Shown piece after piece: positions 1-9,112 of a DNA stretch of 64,000 bases. The DNA lies in NCBI RefSeq assembly GCF_019443085.1, contig NZ_JAHZIL010000002.1:434001-498000 (forward strand), read 5' to 3'. The position numbers were made by a program, and so were the translations under genes. This DNA comes from Marinobacter sp. F4218 (lineage in GTDB: Bacteria > Pseudomonadota > Gammaproteobacteria > Pseudomonadales > Oleiphilaceae). Position 1 is the first letter of the stretch, and each line of letters starts with the position of its first letter. Under the pieces are notes generated by a model that was given only the letters and a program-made list of their open reading frames with translations, did no database searches and was not told the DNA's origin.

Positions 1-1
1 C

Positions 2-3000
2 TCTTTTGCCATTGGCGTTCCCGACGACTACGCGGAAGGTATCTTCGCACCTGATTCAGAATCGTACCAGTTCGGAGAGCATCCCGCTGGCTTCTGGGAA
101 GACCGTGCGGATTACTACCAATACCTGATGGTCCGAAATGCGAATGACCTTAACGACAATGATGCTGTCGGAGAAGGAGATTTCGTGTATGCCGACCAGG
201 GGCTGAGCTCGGAGCGGGATGCAAATGATCAGTCCAGAGACAACGTTCTTCTGCACGGTGATGAAGTTACATCCATTAACTGGTGGGATCGTGTCATTAT
301 TGATAACACGGCCACACATGACATGGTGGTCTTTGGTGGAGACGAAACGGATCAGGAGCTTTCCGGCGGCCTTAAGAACGACCGCATCTATGGGCTCGGC
401 GGAGACGATACCCTGAAAGGTGGGGAGGGCAACGATAACCTTGTCGGCGGGACGGGCAATGACACCTATCGTTACCGAACCGGCGACGGAGCGGACAAAA
501 TTTTTGATGACATTGGCCAGCTCGAGATCAATGGCGAGATCGTCTCCTCAATTGATCCGATAGATGGTCAGCCGGATGCTTACACTGATGGAAATCACCT
601 GTTCTATGTCTTTCCGGATTCCGTGATAGTGCTGGTCAACGGCTCTGCAGAAGACAAGATACAGATTTTTAGCTCGTCCCAGTTATCGAGTTTCACTAAC
701 CTGGTGGCAAGCACGGCTGATACTGCCTCGGTCGCCACCATTGAGGCGCCCAGCCTTGAGAACTTCGGACTATCTGTCACCGAGCCAACAACGAATAGCG
801 ACAGTGTAGGCAGCATCGATATTGGTACCGGCCATGATGTTTTCATACCCACCGATGGAGACACCGTTAGTAACTGGCAGGCCTATCACTCGGGGCCCAC
901 TATTGGATCAGCCGCCCCGATCATCTACAACGCGGCCCTTTTCGACGCCGGTCTGTTTGAGCCCGGCGTTAATCCGGCATGGAACTTTGTCGGGGGTGCG
1001 GGCAATGACCGACTGAACGGCGCAACAAATGATGATGTTTTACTCGGCCAACAGGGCGACGACATTGCCTCCGGTGCTACGGGCAGTGATTCCCTTTATG
1101 GGGAAGAGGGCTCAGACCGGCTCCTGGGTGGGGATGGCGCTGACCACCTCATGGGGAACCACTCTGAGATTCTGGTCGACATGGAAACGGGCAATGAGCT
1201 TGACCGATCCATGGGCGAACTCGCTGGAGACTCGGATTACCTTGATGGTGGGGAAGGGAATGACTGGCTCACCGCGGGTAGTGGCAGCGACGTTTTGCGT
1301 GGCCGCGCTGGCGATGATGAGCTTTACGGGGGAGCTGGCTCGGACCTTGTCAGTGGGGGCGAAGGCGCCGACCTCGTGCTGGGGGATTCGGCCGGGGCGA
1401 TTGTCACCTACACATTGACCGAAGACCGCCGGATAGAAACCGGGCGCCTCACCGAGCCCGACGTACGTTACACGTTGCTGAAGCACATAACTAATGTCGA
1501 TCCGACCGGGAATTACGACGACACCATCGAAGGCGGCGCAGGAAATGATGTCTTGATCGGTGAGGTTGGCGATGACCACATCTCCGGTGGTACCGGTGAT
1601 GATTGGATTGAAGGCGATAAACTCAATAACCCGGGGCGGTTTGGCGGCAGCTCAGGAAAGGGTAAGCACGATGGATTCTTGGACACCGCAGGGAACTGGG
1701 TCGACGTGGCCGCGGATGATTTCGCGGCCTTGGACGGAGCATGGCATGGCGACGACACTCTCTTCGGCGGCGCCGGGAACGATTCGATAGCCGGCAATGG
1801 CGGTCATGACACGTTGTATGGCGGTATTGGCGAAGACCTACTGATTGGGGATGACGCCTCCCTGGCCCCCTCCTTTCACGGTGATGATAAATTGTTTGGC
1901 GGTTCCGGCAATGATGAACTTCAGGGCGGCTCGGGCCAGGACCGTCTGGAAGGCGGTGGCGATGACGATGTGTTGTTCGGCCAGGCCGGCGACGACATCC
2001 TGTCGGGAGACAGCGGTACCGATGAATTGCTCGGTGGAGAAGGTAACGATGTCCTAGACGGCGGCCGAGGCAATGATTCTCTCTGGGGCGGTGCGGGCGA
2101 TGATCGTTATGTCTTTGAGGAAGGCGATGGGGCGGATGCTCTGGAGGATGACGAGGGCAACACCTACCTGCGGGTAGCCGGCAGTACAAGTGCCCTGAGT
2201 GCCTACCAAAGCGGCAATCTCATGGTTCTCCGATACGGAGCAGCCGGCGGGACGATCACCTTCTCTACGGCGTCTTTCCAGGCAATCGCGGACATCACAA
2301 CCGACGATGGCGCCAGCCAATCCCTGAGCATTGCAACGAATAATGCTTCAATTTCGGGTACGGCAGGGCGAGACAGCATAACGGGTGGAAACAGAGCAAA
2401 TGCCTTACATGGCGGTGGCGGGAACGATGCCCTTCACGGCGGTTCCAATAATGATCAGCTGTTCGGTGATTCGGGTAATGACGTCCTCCAGGGCGGAGAG
2501 GGTGATGACTGGTTGGAAGGTGGTGAAGGCAGCGATACCTACCGCTTCGAACTTGGCGGTGGCCATGACCATATCGATGCACACGATACTACCGAGGGCC
2601 GCTCTGAGATCTTGCTCTTGGGTGCCGGGATTACCGCAGAGATGGTCGGATTCAGCCGGGAAAGGGACGATTTGGTTGTTGCGATAGGCGACGGCACCGA
2701 TCGGATCAATATCTACAATTTCTTCAATTCCAACGACCCAACGTATCGCATTTCCTCACTTCGGCTTGATGATGGAACCGAGTGGACCACTGCGGATCTA
2801 CTCGACCAGTTTCCTGATACCGCACCGACCCCGGAGGGAACTATTTACGGGCGTGCGATCGCCGATGTCATCAATGGCACCTCAAACGATGACGTTATTC
2901 TGGGACTGGAGGGGCGGGACACGCTCTCCGGCCTGGAAGGGAACGATACCCTCAACGGTGGCGGGTTCAATGACGACCTAATGGGTGACGACGGCAATGA

Positions 3001-6000
3001 CATTCTTGTTGGAGGCCTGGGGCAGGACCGGCTTTACGGCGGAGCGGGTAATGACATCTATCGTTATTCCTTCGGCGACGGCAGCGACGAAATATACAAC
3101 GGTTCATACACCGCCCAGTTCGACACACTCGAGTTTGCGCCGGGGATCGTGCCCGACCAGATTCATGCCTACCGCTCTGGCAACGATCTCTTCCTAGACA
3201 TTGGCGATTCTGGAGACCGTATAAAGATCGCGAGCCATTTTGGAGAAGGGGGATACGGGCAGCCGATCCACAGGATTCTGTTCATGGAGGATGGCTCCGA
3301 GTGGGATGCGTCGAGAATACGGCAGGAAAGCCTTGTCGGCAGTGACTCCTGGGATAATCTGGAGGGATTTTCGTCAGACGATACGATTGACGGCCAAGCC
3401 GGACACGATTTTATTGACGGCTTAGGAGGGGATGACACCCTGATCGGTGGCGCCGGTGATGACCAGCTACGCGGCAGTGAAGGCAACGATACCTACCGTT
3501 TCTCTCTCGGTGGTGGTAACGACATCATCGACAACCGCGATACCTCCGGTGGTTTTGATACCGTTTTGTTCGATGAATCGGTTCTTCCAACCGACCTGAA
3601 ACTGCAACGGGACCCAGGGTATCCAGCCGATGACCTGGTCATTAGGAATATCAAGTCTGGTGAGAACATTATCGTTACGGAACACTTTGGTGGTCCGGAA
3701 ACAGCCATAGACAGCATTCAGTTCTCGGACGGAACGACCTGGGATCTCGCCATGATTATGAACATGGTCAATGAAACCACGGAACTCGATGATAAAGTCT
3801 ACTTCGATTCTGAGGCCGATATTGTCTTTGGGCTTGCCGGTGACGATTTGATCGCCGGGGGCGCGGGCAAGGACACGCTCTATGGTGATGGCGGCAGCGA
3901 CGAGCTTTTGGGCGAGGAGGATAACGACTTTCTTTTCGGGGGGAAAGGCGATGATCGCCTCGAAGGTGGATCAGGAAACGACACGCTTACCGGCGGCCAC
4001 GGCAACGATCGCCTTGAAGGGGGCGACGGCAGTGATATATACCGCTATGCCATTGGTGATGGCCAGGACGTCATTGATAACTCCTATTCTACCGATGGAG
4101 AGAATGTCCTCGAATTTGGAGAAGGGATAGCAGCAAGCGATGTTTCTTTGCGGCGAAAGGGCAGTGATCTTCTAGTGAATTTACCTGGAGCCGGGGACGG
4201 AATACGGGTCGACTCTCACTTTTTTATGTCAGCGTGGGCTATCGACGAAATCCGCTTTGATGATGGCACTGTCTGGAACAGTGAAGAAATCAACGCGGGG
4301 GTTCTCCTACCGACTGATGGTTCAGATGAATTGCATGGTGGTCAGCTCTCGGATGCCATACAGGGTTTGGCTGGTGACGATCAAATCTTTGGAAATGACG
4401 GCGACGATTCCCTTGATGGTGGCTCAGGGGCCGATCGAATCTACGGGGGGCATGGAGACGACATTATTCGGACCGGCAGCGGAAGGGATGAGGTATCGCT
4501 TGGCCAAGGAAGTGACCAGGTGTTTTTTGATATCACACAAGGCTCCCTGAAACTCTCGAATGTGGCTGAAGACATGGCTACCGATCAACTGGTGATCGAG
4601 GGCGTCTCGTCGACTGAGGCACTGCATTTCTATCAGGAGAACAATAATCTGGTAGCGGTGGTTGATGGCAGTTACAGACCTAGCCTGAAAATACGAAATC
4701 AGTTCACAAGCGCAGGGCCTTCCGTTGACCAGATCTTTGTTAACGGAGAAGTTGCAGAAACGACACCAGCTGGTGTCTTTATTAATCTGGCAAACAGCTC
4801 TGCAAGCGACCTCAGTTGGCTGGAGTACTGTTCGGCAAGACCCAGCGATCACAATTCACCTCATTATGTAAGCTACACAGATGGCAGCCGGGAAGTAGGG
4901 GCTACGGACGGGAACGATCTGGTGATCGCCAGTTCGAACGGTTCCAGGCTCTATGGCTATGCCGGCGACGACATACTCTTTGGTGGATCCGGAGACGATC
5001 GACTGGTTGGGGCGGGTGGCAATGATTCATATTATCTGGATGCTGATGGAGGCTCGGACTATGTTGCTGATTCCGAGGGAGTGGATACGTTGGTTCTGGG
5101 CAAAGGCATTGCTCTGACTGACCTGGACATTGTTTCAGCCGGATCGGCATCAAGCATACGCCAAACCCTTTTTTTGGGTGAAGATCAGAAGGTCGAATTC
5201 GGAACTTCCGACAGCATAGAGTGGGTTGAATTTGCAGACGGCTCGAGATTGGCCTGGTCCGATGTCAAAGCAAATATTGAATCCAGAAACCAGTCGCCGG
5301 ATGTAGTTTCTCCGGTTTCTGATCAGGATATCTTGGAGGATACCAATTGGTCCTTCGAAATACCGCTTTCCAGCTTCCGTGATCAGGATTCCCATGACGT
5401 ATTGACGTATTCGGCATCAATGGCCGACGGCTCCTCGTTGCCAGGGGGACTGGAGTTTTTCTCAAACGAGAGCGGGATAGGCCCAAATCAGCCCACTCTT
5501 AGTTGGAGTCCTGCCAATGAAGATGTCGGCACCTATCTAATTCAGGTAACTGCAACAGATAGTCATGGTGCATCCGTCAATTCTGTGTTTGAACTTGCTG
5601 TGGTCAACGTCAATGACGCGCCAGTAGTGCAGGTGGAGTTACAGGATATGTCGGCTACGGCCGGGCAAGCCATTGACTTCAACATTTCTGCCGACAGCTT
5701 CATAGACGAAGATCTCGGAGATCAATTGACCTACAGCGCAATGCTCGCAGGTGGCTCAAGTTTGCCTGAATGGTTGGTATTCGATTCAAGCTCTGGCTAT
5801 TTTACGGGCGTACCGGCCTCCGATGGCGCCGAAACCTTGGATATTATGGTAACTGCTACAGATCTTGCGGGTGCAAACGCAAGTTCTACATTCACTCTTA
5901 CAGTCAATGGGCCAGATGAAGGCCATGACTCAGCCGGTGGCGCCGACGCCAGTCCTTCAGAACCGGAACCTGGTTTGGGCGGTGACGACCAGATTCAAGG

Positions 6001-7429
6001 CGACGGTCGAAAAGAGATTCTTATTGGTGGATCCGGTAATGATGAGCTTTTAGGTAATGGCGGTGATGATCTATTACTTGGGGGCCTAGGGAACGATAGC
6101 TATATCTATACAAACGGACAGGATGTCGTCGATGAAAGTGGCGGTACCGATATCCTCCGGTTCTCTGGCGGCATTACCTTCACTCAAGTTGCCTCGGGCC
6201 TGATGAAGTCAGGTGATGATTTGATTCTCAGAATCGACGGTGGACCTGATCAAGTAACTGTGAAGGATTTCTTTATCGGGGGCGACGCCATCATAGAGAC
6301 GCTCGAATTTGAGACCGGAGGCCAAATTACCTCCGGTCAGATCTATGGCGCATTTGGGCTTTCCGAACCCACCCCAGTAGCGGGTTGGTCAGAAACTATT
6401 TCTGGCACATCCATAGATGATAGTGATTTGATCGGCACGCAGGATGCTGATTTTATTCAAGGTTTCAATGGAAATGATGTCCTTGATGGTCAAGGGGCAG
6501 CAGACCGACTTGTGGGTGGTAACGGAAATGACACTCTGTCCGGCGGAACCGGAAATGACCTACTGCTCGGAGGGCGGGGCAACGACACATACCTGTTTAG
6601 CAAAGGAGAAGGTCAGGATACGATCAATAACACAGGCGGTGGTTATGACATTCTCCGATTCGAGGATATTACGTTCAGTGAAGTAGCCAGCGGGTTGATG
6701 AAGTATGGTGACAATCTTGTGCTTCAGGCAAGCGGTGGCAGTGACACCGTGACATTGGAGAACTTCTTTCTGGGCGGCGATAATGCGATAGATCGGATCG
6801 AGTTTGGGCCTGGAGGAGAAATAACAGCTGACCAGGTCTTTGGTGCTTTTGGACTGATTAATCCGGATCCGCAAGGGTCCCCAGATTACCAAGGGTTACC
6901 TGATGAGCGAGGATTTGGGTCCGTCACAGCAGGGACCGCGGGCGGAGAAGTCATCTTGGCATCATCTGACGCTGACTTTATTGATGCTGGAGCTGGATAT
7001 GACTCTATTTACGGGAACCTTGGTAACGACTATCTGCTAGGCGGAGAAGGTGCCGACACCTACCACTTTGGAGTTGGCGATGGGGTGGATACGATCAATA
7101 ACCTGTCGAACTCGTCTGATCCAGACAACTTGCGCTTCTCTGGAATCGATGAATCTGAACTCTGGTTCTCGCGTCAGGGAGAAGATCTGGTTGCCGATGT
7201 GCTCGGAACTGACGACCGGGTTAAGGTTCAAGGCTGGTACTCAGGTTCTGCTCTCAAAATAGATTCCTTAGCAACAGACGATGCTGTTATTTCGGCGTCA
7301 CAGCTGGAGCAGCTTGTATCTGCGATGGCGGCATTCGGTGCCACTTCCGGCGGAGAAATTACGCTGACACCCGAGGAAGAAACCCAAGCACAAGCCGTAA
7401 TAGCCAGTTCCTGGCAGTCAGCGGCTTAA
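2..7429 (+). CDS. RTX-type calcium-binding giant protein, 5'-truncated by the window edge
   Basis: The frame is open from base 2, so the first ATG inside the window (128) is not the real start and the N-terminus lies outside. The visible part is about 2,475 residues and is built of blocks of GGxGxDxLx nonapeptide repeats, the calcium-binding beta-roll of RTX proteins. Between blocks are segments of the haemolysin-type calcium-binding related family (a phrase like 'DxIxFxDGTxW' closes each), for example near 2600-2800, 3130-3330, 3560-3760, 4100-4290, 6130-6370 and 6640-6860. Two cadherin-like/putative Ig domains occupy roughly 5290-5910 (the 'DxDxGDxLTYSA' pattern). Such proteins are normally exported by a type I system that reads a C-terminal signal, and fold outside the cell on binding calcium. 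No catalytic domain is visible in this part; adhesin or surface-layer-like roles are possible. No transporter genes are adjacent. Confidence 0.9.
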   Translation, partial: SFAIGVPDDYAEGIFAPDSESYQFGEHPAGFWEDRADYYQYLMVRNANDLNDNDAVGEGDFVYADQGLSSERDANDQSRDNVLLHGDEVTSINWWDRVIIDNTATHDMVVFGGDETDQELSGGLKNDRIYGLGGDDTLKGGEGNDNLVGGTGNDTYRYRTGDGADKIFDDIGQLEINGEIVSSIDPIDGQPDAYTDGNHLFYVFPDSVIVLVNGSAEDKIQIFSSSQLSSFTNLVASTADTASVATIEAPSLENFGLSVTEPTTNSDSVGSIDIGTGHDVFIPTDGDTVSNWQAYHSGPTIGSAAPIIYNAALFDAGLFEPGVNPAWNFVGGAGNDRLNGATNDDVLLGQQGDDIASGATGSDSLYGEEGSDRLLGGDGADHLMGNHSEILVDMETGNELDRSMGELAGDSDYLDGGEGNDWLTAGSGSDVLRGRAGDDELYGGAGSDLVSGGEGADLVLGDSAGAIVTYTLTEDRRIETGRLTEPDVRYTLLKHITNVDPTGNYDDTIEGGAGNDVLIGEVGDDHISGGTGDDWIEGDKLNNPGRFGGSSGKGKHDGFLDTAGNWVDVAADDFAALDGAWHGDDTLFGGAGNDSIAGNGGHDTLYGGIGEDLLIGDDASLAPSFHGDDKLFGGSGNDELQGGSGQDRLEGGGDDDVLFGQAGDDILSGDSGTDELLGGEGNDVLDGGRGNDSLWGGAGDDRYVFEEGDGADALEDDEGNTYLRVAGSTSALSAYQSGNLMVLRYGAAGGTITFSTASFQAIADITTDDGASQSLSIATNNASISGTAGRDSITGGNRANALHGGGGNDALHGGSNNDQLFGDSGNDVLQGGEGDDWLEGGEGSDTYRFELGGGHDHIDAHDTTEGRSEILLLGAGITAEMVGFSRERDDLVVAIGDGTDRINIYNFFNSNDPTYRISSLRLDDGTEWTTADLLDQFPDTAPTPEGTIYGRAIADVINGTSNDDVILGLEGRDTLSGLEGNDTLNGGGFNDDLMGDDGNDILVGGLGQDRLYGGAGNDIYRYSFGDGSDEIYNGSYTAQFDTLEFAPGIVPDQIHAYRSGNDLFLDIGDSGDRIKIASHFGEGGYGQPIHRILFMEDGSEWDASRIRQESLVGSDSWDNLEGFSSDDTIDGQAGHDFIDGLGGDDTLIGGAGDDQLRGSEGNDTYRFSLGGGNDIIDNRDTSGGFDTVLFDESVLPTDLKLQRDPGYPADDLVIRNIKSGENIIVTEHFGGPETAIDSIQFSDGTTWDLAMIMNMVNETTELDDKVYFDSEADIVFGLAGDDLIAGGAGKDTLYGDGGSDELLGEEDNDFLFGGKGDDRLEGGSGNDTLTGGHGNDRLEGGDGSDIYRYAIGDGQDVIDNSYSTDGENVLEFGEGIAASDVSLRRKGSDLLVNLPGAGDGIRVDSHFFMSAWAIDEIRFDDGTVWNSEEINAGVLLPTDGSDELHGGQLSDAIQGLAGDDQIFGNDGDDSLDGGSGADRIYGGHGDDIIRTGSGRDEVSLGQGSDQVFFDITQGSLKLSNVAEDMATDQLVIEGVSSTEALHFYQENNNLVAVVDGSYRPSLKIRNQFTSAGPSVDQIFVNGEVAETTPAGVFINLANSSASDLSWLEYCSARPSDHNSPHYVSYTDGSREVGATDGNDLVIASSNGSRLYGYAGDDILFGGSGDDRLVGAGGNDSYYLDADGGSDYVADSEGVDTLVLGKGIALTDLDIVSAGSASSIRQTLFLGEDQKVEFGTSDSIEWVEFADGSRLAWSDVKANIESRNQSPDVVSPVSDQDILEDTNWSFEIPLSSFRDQDSHDVLTYSASMADGSSLPGGLEFFSNESGIGPNQPTLSWSPANEDVGTYLIQVTATDSHGASVNSVFELAVVNVNDAPVVQVELQDMSATAGQAIDFNISADSFIDEDLGDQLTYSAMLAGGSSLPEWLVFDSSSGYFTGVPASDGAETLDIMVTATDLAGANASSTFTLTVNGPDEGHDSAGGADASPSEPEPGLGGDDQIQGDGRKEILIGGSGNDELLGNGGDDLLLGGLGNDSYIYTNGQDVVDESGGTDILRFSGGITFTQVASGLMKSGDDLILRIDGGPDQVTVKDFFIGGDAIIETLEFETGGQITSGQIYGAFGLSEPTPVAGWSETISGTSIDDSDLIGTQDADFIQGFNGNDVLDGQGAADRLVGGNGNDTLSGGTGNDLLLGGRGNDTYLFSKGEGQDTINNTGGGYDILRFEDITFSEVASGLMKYGDNLVLQASGGSDTVTLENFFLGGDNAIDRIEFGPGGEITADQVFGAFGLINPDPQGSPDYQGLPDERGFGSVTAGTAGGEVILASSDADFIDAGAGYDSIYGNLGNDYLLGGEGADTYHFGVGDGVDTINNLSNSSDPDNLRFSGIDESELWFSRQGEDLVADVLGTDDRVKVQGWYSGSALKIDSLATDDAVISASQLEQLVSAMAAFGATSGGEITLTPEEETQAQAVIASSWQSAA

Positions 7430-7700
7430 CCATCTAAATGCAAAACGGTTGAGGCGGTTGATGAATTCGCCGCCTTACCAATCGTTAGGTTGTCGATTCG
7501 GTAGACAACGAGATCCATGTGTTGGGGGCGGACCAGCTGCACTACGAGTTGGCCCCAGTCGCCGATCAGGTTCATTGTCAGTGGTGCCCGTTAGACCAGC
7601 GCTCAACTTTCTAATGCCCTTATGCAAACAGACTAATATGACAATAAGCATGCAAAACGCCTAATGATGCAATCAGAGTGACCGCGAGAATGAGAACCCG
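7430..7700. other. Intergenic region with short coding-like debris
   Basis: Between the RTX stop and the oxidoreductase. A short inverted repeat AGGCGG (7452-7457) / CCGCCT (7470-7475) with a 12-nt loop follows the RTX gene but has no T-tract, so it is a poor terminator candidate. A plus-strand frame without a start codon (7489-7614) reads like the end of a protein, including HYELAPVADQVHCQWCPL, and ends in TAA at 7612-7614. I do not recognise it; it may be the tail of a deleted gene. Confidence 0.35.
7622..7682 (+). repeat. Three direct 16-bp repeats upstream of the oxidoreductase
   Basis: ATGCAAACAGACTAAT (7622-7637), ATGCAAAACGCCTAAT (7650-7665) and ATGCAATCAGAGTGAC (7667-7682) lie within 80 bp upstream of the start at 7701. 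The first two match at 13 of 16 positions; the third shares mainly the ATGCAA head. A further ATGCAAAACG occurs at 7438-7447. Tandem direct repeats before a gene can be binding sites for a regulator, but no regulator gene is adjacent. Function is inferred only. Confidence 0.45.
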
Positions 7701-8693
7701 ATGAAGGCAGCTGTCTACGAAACCCACGGTGACCCTAATGAGGTCGTTGAGGTCAAAGAAGTCGGCCAGCCGTCTGAACTAAAGCCAGACGAGATGCTGG
7801 TCAAGGTTGCGAGCGCGGCCGTCAATCCCCTCGATTGGAAGATCATTGTGGGAGCTATCAAGGTGCCGTCCAAACAGAAGATACCCGGACTTGATTACAG
7901 CGGCACCGTCGTCAGTGTCGGAAGCGACGTGAAAGACTACAAGGAAGGGGATTCTGTCTTTGGATGCTCTCGCGGTACCTTTGCCGAATACGTCGTGGTC
8001 AGTTCAAAGGCGTGTGCGAAAAAGCCTGAGGGCCTCAGCCATCACGAAGCGGCTGCGCTGCCGCTTGCGGGGCTGACTGCCATGCAAGGGCTGCTAACCC
8101 ATGGTCAACGCCGAGGAGTAACCGGAGGCAAAATAGCCATTTTCGGAGGCTCGGGAGGCGTAGGAAGTCTGGCAATTCAGATCGCCAAACGCGTGCTGAA
8201 CGCAGAGCATGTTTACGCGACCGGATCAGCGGTGGAACAGATTCTTGGCCACGGTGCGGACACGGTCATCAACTACAAGACGACGAACGTGGGCGACGCT
8301 CTGAAAGGAAAAAATCTCGATGTGGTATTCGATTGTGTTGGCGGCGCTGACGCCTGGCAAGCGGCGCGACAGGGGCTAAAGCCGGGCGGGATTTTCGTCA
8401 CTATTGCCGGAGACTCGCAAGAATCCTTTGGCAATGTAGTGTCGACCATGATCAAGGGTTACTGGCGCCGGTTACTTGGCAAAACGGGGCTCGGTCAAAA
8501 ATACGTTTTCTTCTTGGTTGATCCATTGATGGAGGGGAATATGGCGCAACTGGCTGAGTGGGTGGCAGAAAAGGCCGTTCATCCTGTTGTGGAGGAAAAG
8601 GTGTACTCGCTGACCACAGCATCGGTTCGAGCGTTATTCGAGGCATCCATGTCGCATCGCTCGAAAGGGAAACTCGTCCTGGACGTGGACTAA
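7701..8693 (+). CDS. MDR-family NAD(P)H-dependent oxidoreductase (quinone oxidoreductase-like)
   Basis: 330 residues, usual length for zinc-independent medium-chain dehydrogenase/reductases. The N-terminal GroES-like half carries the family signature 'AAVNPLDWK' and 'IPGLDYSGTVVSVG'; the Rossmann half carries the nucleotide-binding glycine motif GGSGGVG in 'IAIFGGSGGVGSLAIQIAK'. The catalytic and structural zinc cysteines of classical alcohol dehydrogenases are not evident. The family reduces quinones, enals or enones with NADPH in the cytosol; the substrate cannot be told from sequence. The ATG at 7701 has only a weak purine-rich stretch (GAGAA) upstream. It appears to be a single-gene unit with direct repeats in front of it. 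Confidence 0.88.
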   Translation: MKAAVYETHGDPNEVVEVKEVGQPSELKPDEMLVKVASAAVNPLDWKIIVGAIKVPSKQKIPGLDYSGTVVSVGSDVKDYKEGDSVFGCSRGTFAEYVVVSSKACAKKPEGLSHHEAAALPLAGLTAMQGLLTHGQRRGVTGGKIAIFGGSGGVGSLAIQIAKRVLNAEHVYATGSAVEQILGHGADTVINYKTTNVGDALKGKNLDVVFDCVGGADAWQAARQGLKPGGIFVTIAGDSQESFGNVVSTMIKGYWRRLLGKTGLGQKYVFFLVDPLMEGNMAQLAEWVAEKAVHPVVEEKVYSLTTASVRALFEASMSHRSKGKLVLDVD

Positions 8694-8765
8694 CACAGTA
8701 AGTGCTAAATCCCTAAAACCCGAAATCAATAGGTTAGGGCGGAATTTCCACACAAAGTGCTAAAG
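8694..8765 (+). repeat. Degenerate 17-bp repeats (copies 1 and 2)
   Basis: CACAGTAAGTGCTAAAT (8694-8710) and CACACAAAGTGCTAAAG (8749-8765) are followed by a third copy, CACACGAAGTACTAAAT, at 8809-8825, and a fourth, CACACAAAGTACTAAAT, at 21586-21602 beyond the Rhs and lipoprotein genes. Spacing of the first three is 55 and 60 bp. The spacer after copy 1 holds an inverted repeat CCCTAA (8711-8716) / TTAGGG (8734-8739). The first copy begins just after the oxidoreductase stop. Function unknown; a recombination or insertion footprint is one possibility. Confidence 0.6.
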
Positions 8766-8808
8766 AAATCTAAAGTAAATTCTAGAATATTGAGCCCGCT
8801 TAGGTTTT

Positions 8809-8913
8809 CACACGAAGTACTAAATTCGTCGTCCGAGCCAGGCTGTGGGAACGCTTCTTTTAGTCATTGTGCTTATTGCTCTTTGTGCGCTGTTTTTCCA
8901 ATCCAAACGGGTC
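8809..8913 (+). repeat. Long direct repeat, left copy (about 105 bp)
   Basis: This block recurs at 21586-21691 with about seven substitutions and one indel over 105 bp (roughly 92% identity counted by eye). It starts with the 17-bp motif and runs through a frame that would read V-GTLLLVIVLIALCALFFQSKR from a GTG at 8845. The right copy keeps the same frame. The two copies bracket the Rhs gene and its lipoprotein neighbour, and sequence outside the block is unrelated between the two sides. Confidence 0.85.
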
Positions 8914-9112
8914 GAATCAAATGACAACGTTCCAATCTTTCAAGTCCTTTTGAAAGCCCTACCTTAATTCCACCGCCGCCCAAGTCTTTGTCAAAGAATG
9001 TAAAACATCTAGAAAAAGTGAACCAGGCAGTCCTCGATAAATTCTGACCTGCCATACTTCGGGCCAAATTTGGGCTCTGCACCAGTCGTGCAATTAATAC
9101 AGGGAAGTTGTG
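8914..9112. promoter_or_regulatory. Leader region of the Rhs gene
   Basis: About 200 bp between the left repeat and the Rhs start. No confident -35/-10 pair was found. A ribosome-binding AGGGAAG lies at 9101-9107, which fits ATG at 9113 (5-nt spacing) better than the GTG at 9110. Confidence 0.4.

Noticed and set aside
400..4500. CRISPR-like or tandem DNA repeats
   Set aside because: The repetition is at protein level (GGxGxDxLx); DNA units vary in sequence and have no constant repeat plus unique spacer plan.
7452..7475. Intrinsic terminator after the RTX gene
   Set aside because: Six-base stem with a 12-nt loop and no T-tract.
8694..8825. Integron attC sites
   Set aside because: The GTTRRRY/RYYYAAC core pairs and the extended imperfect palindrome are missing, although gene debris near repeats made this worth testing.
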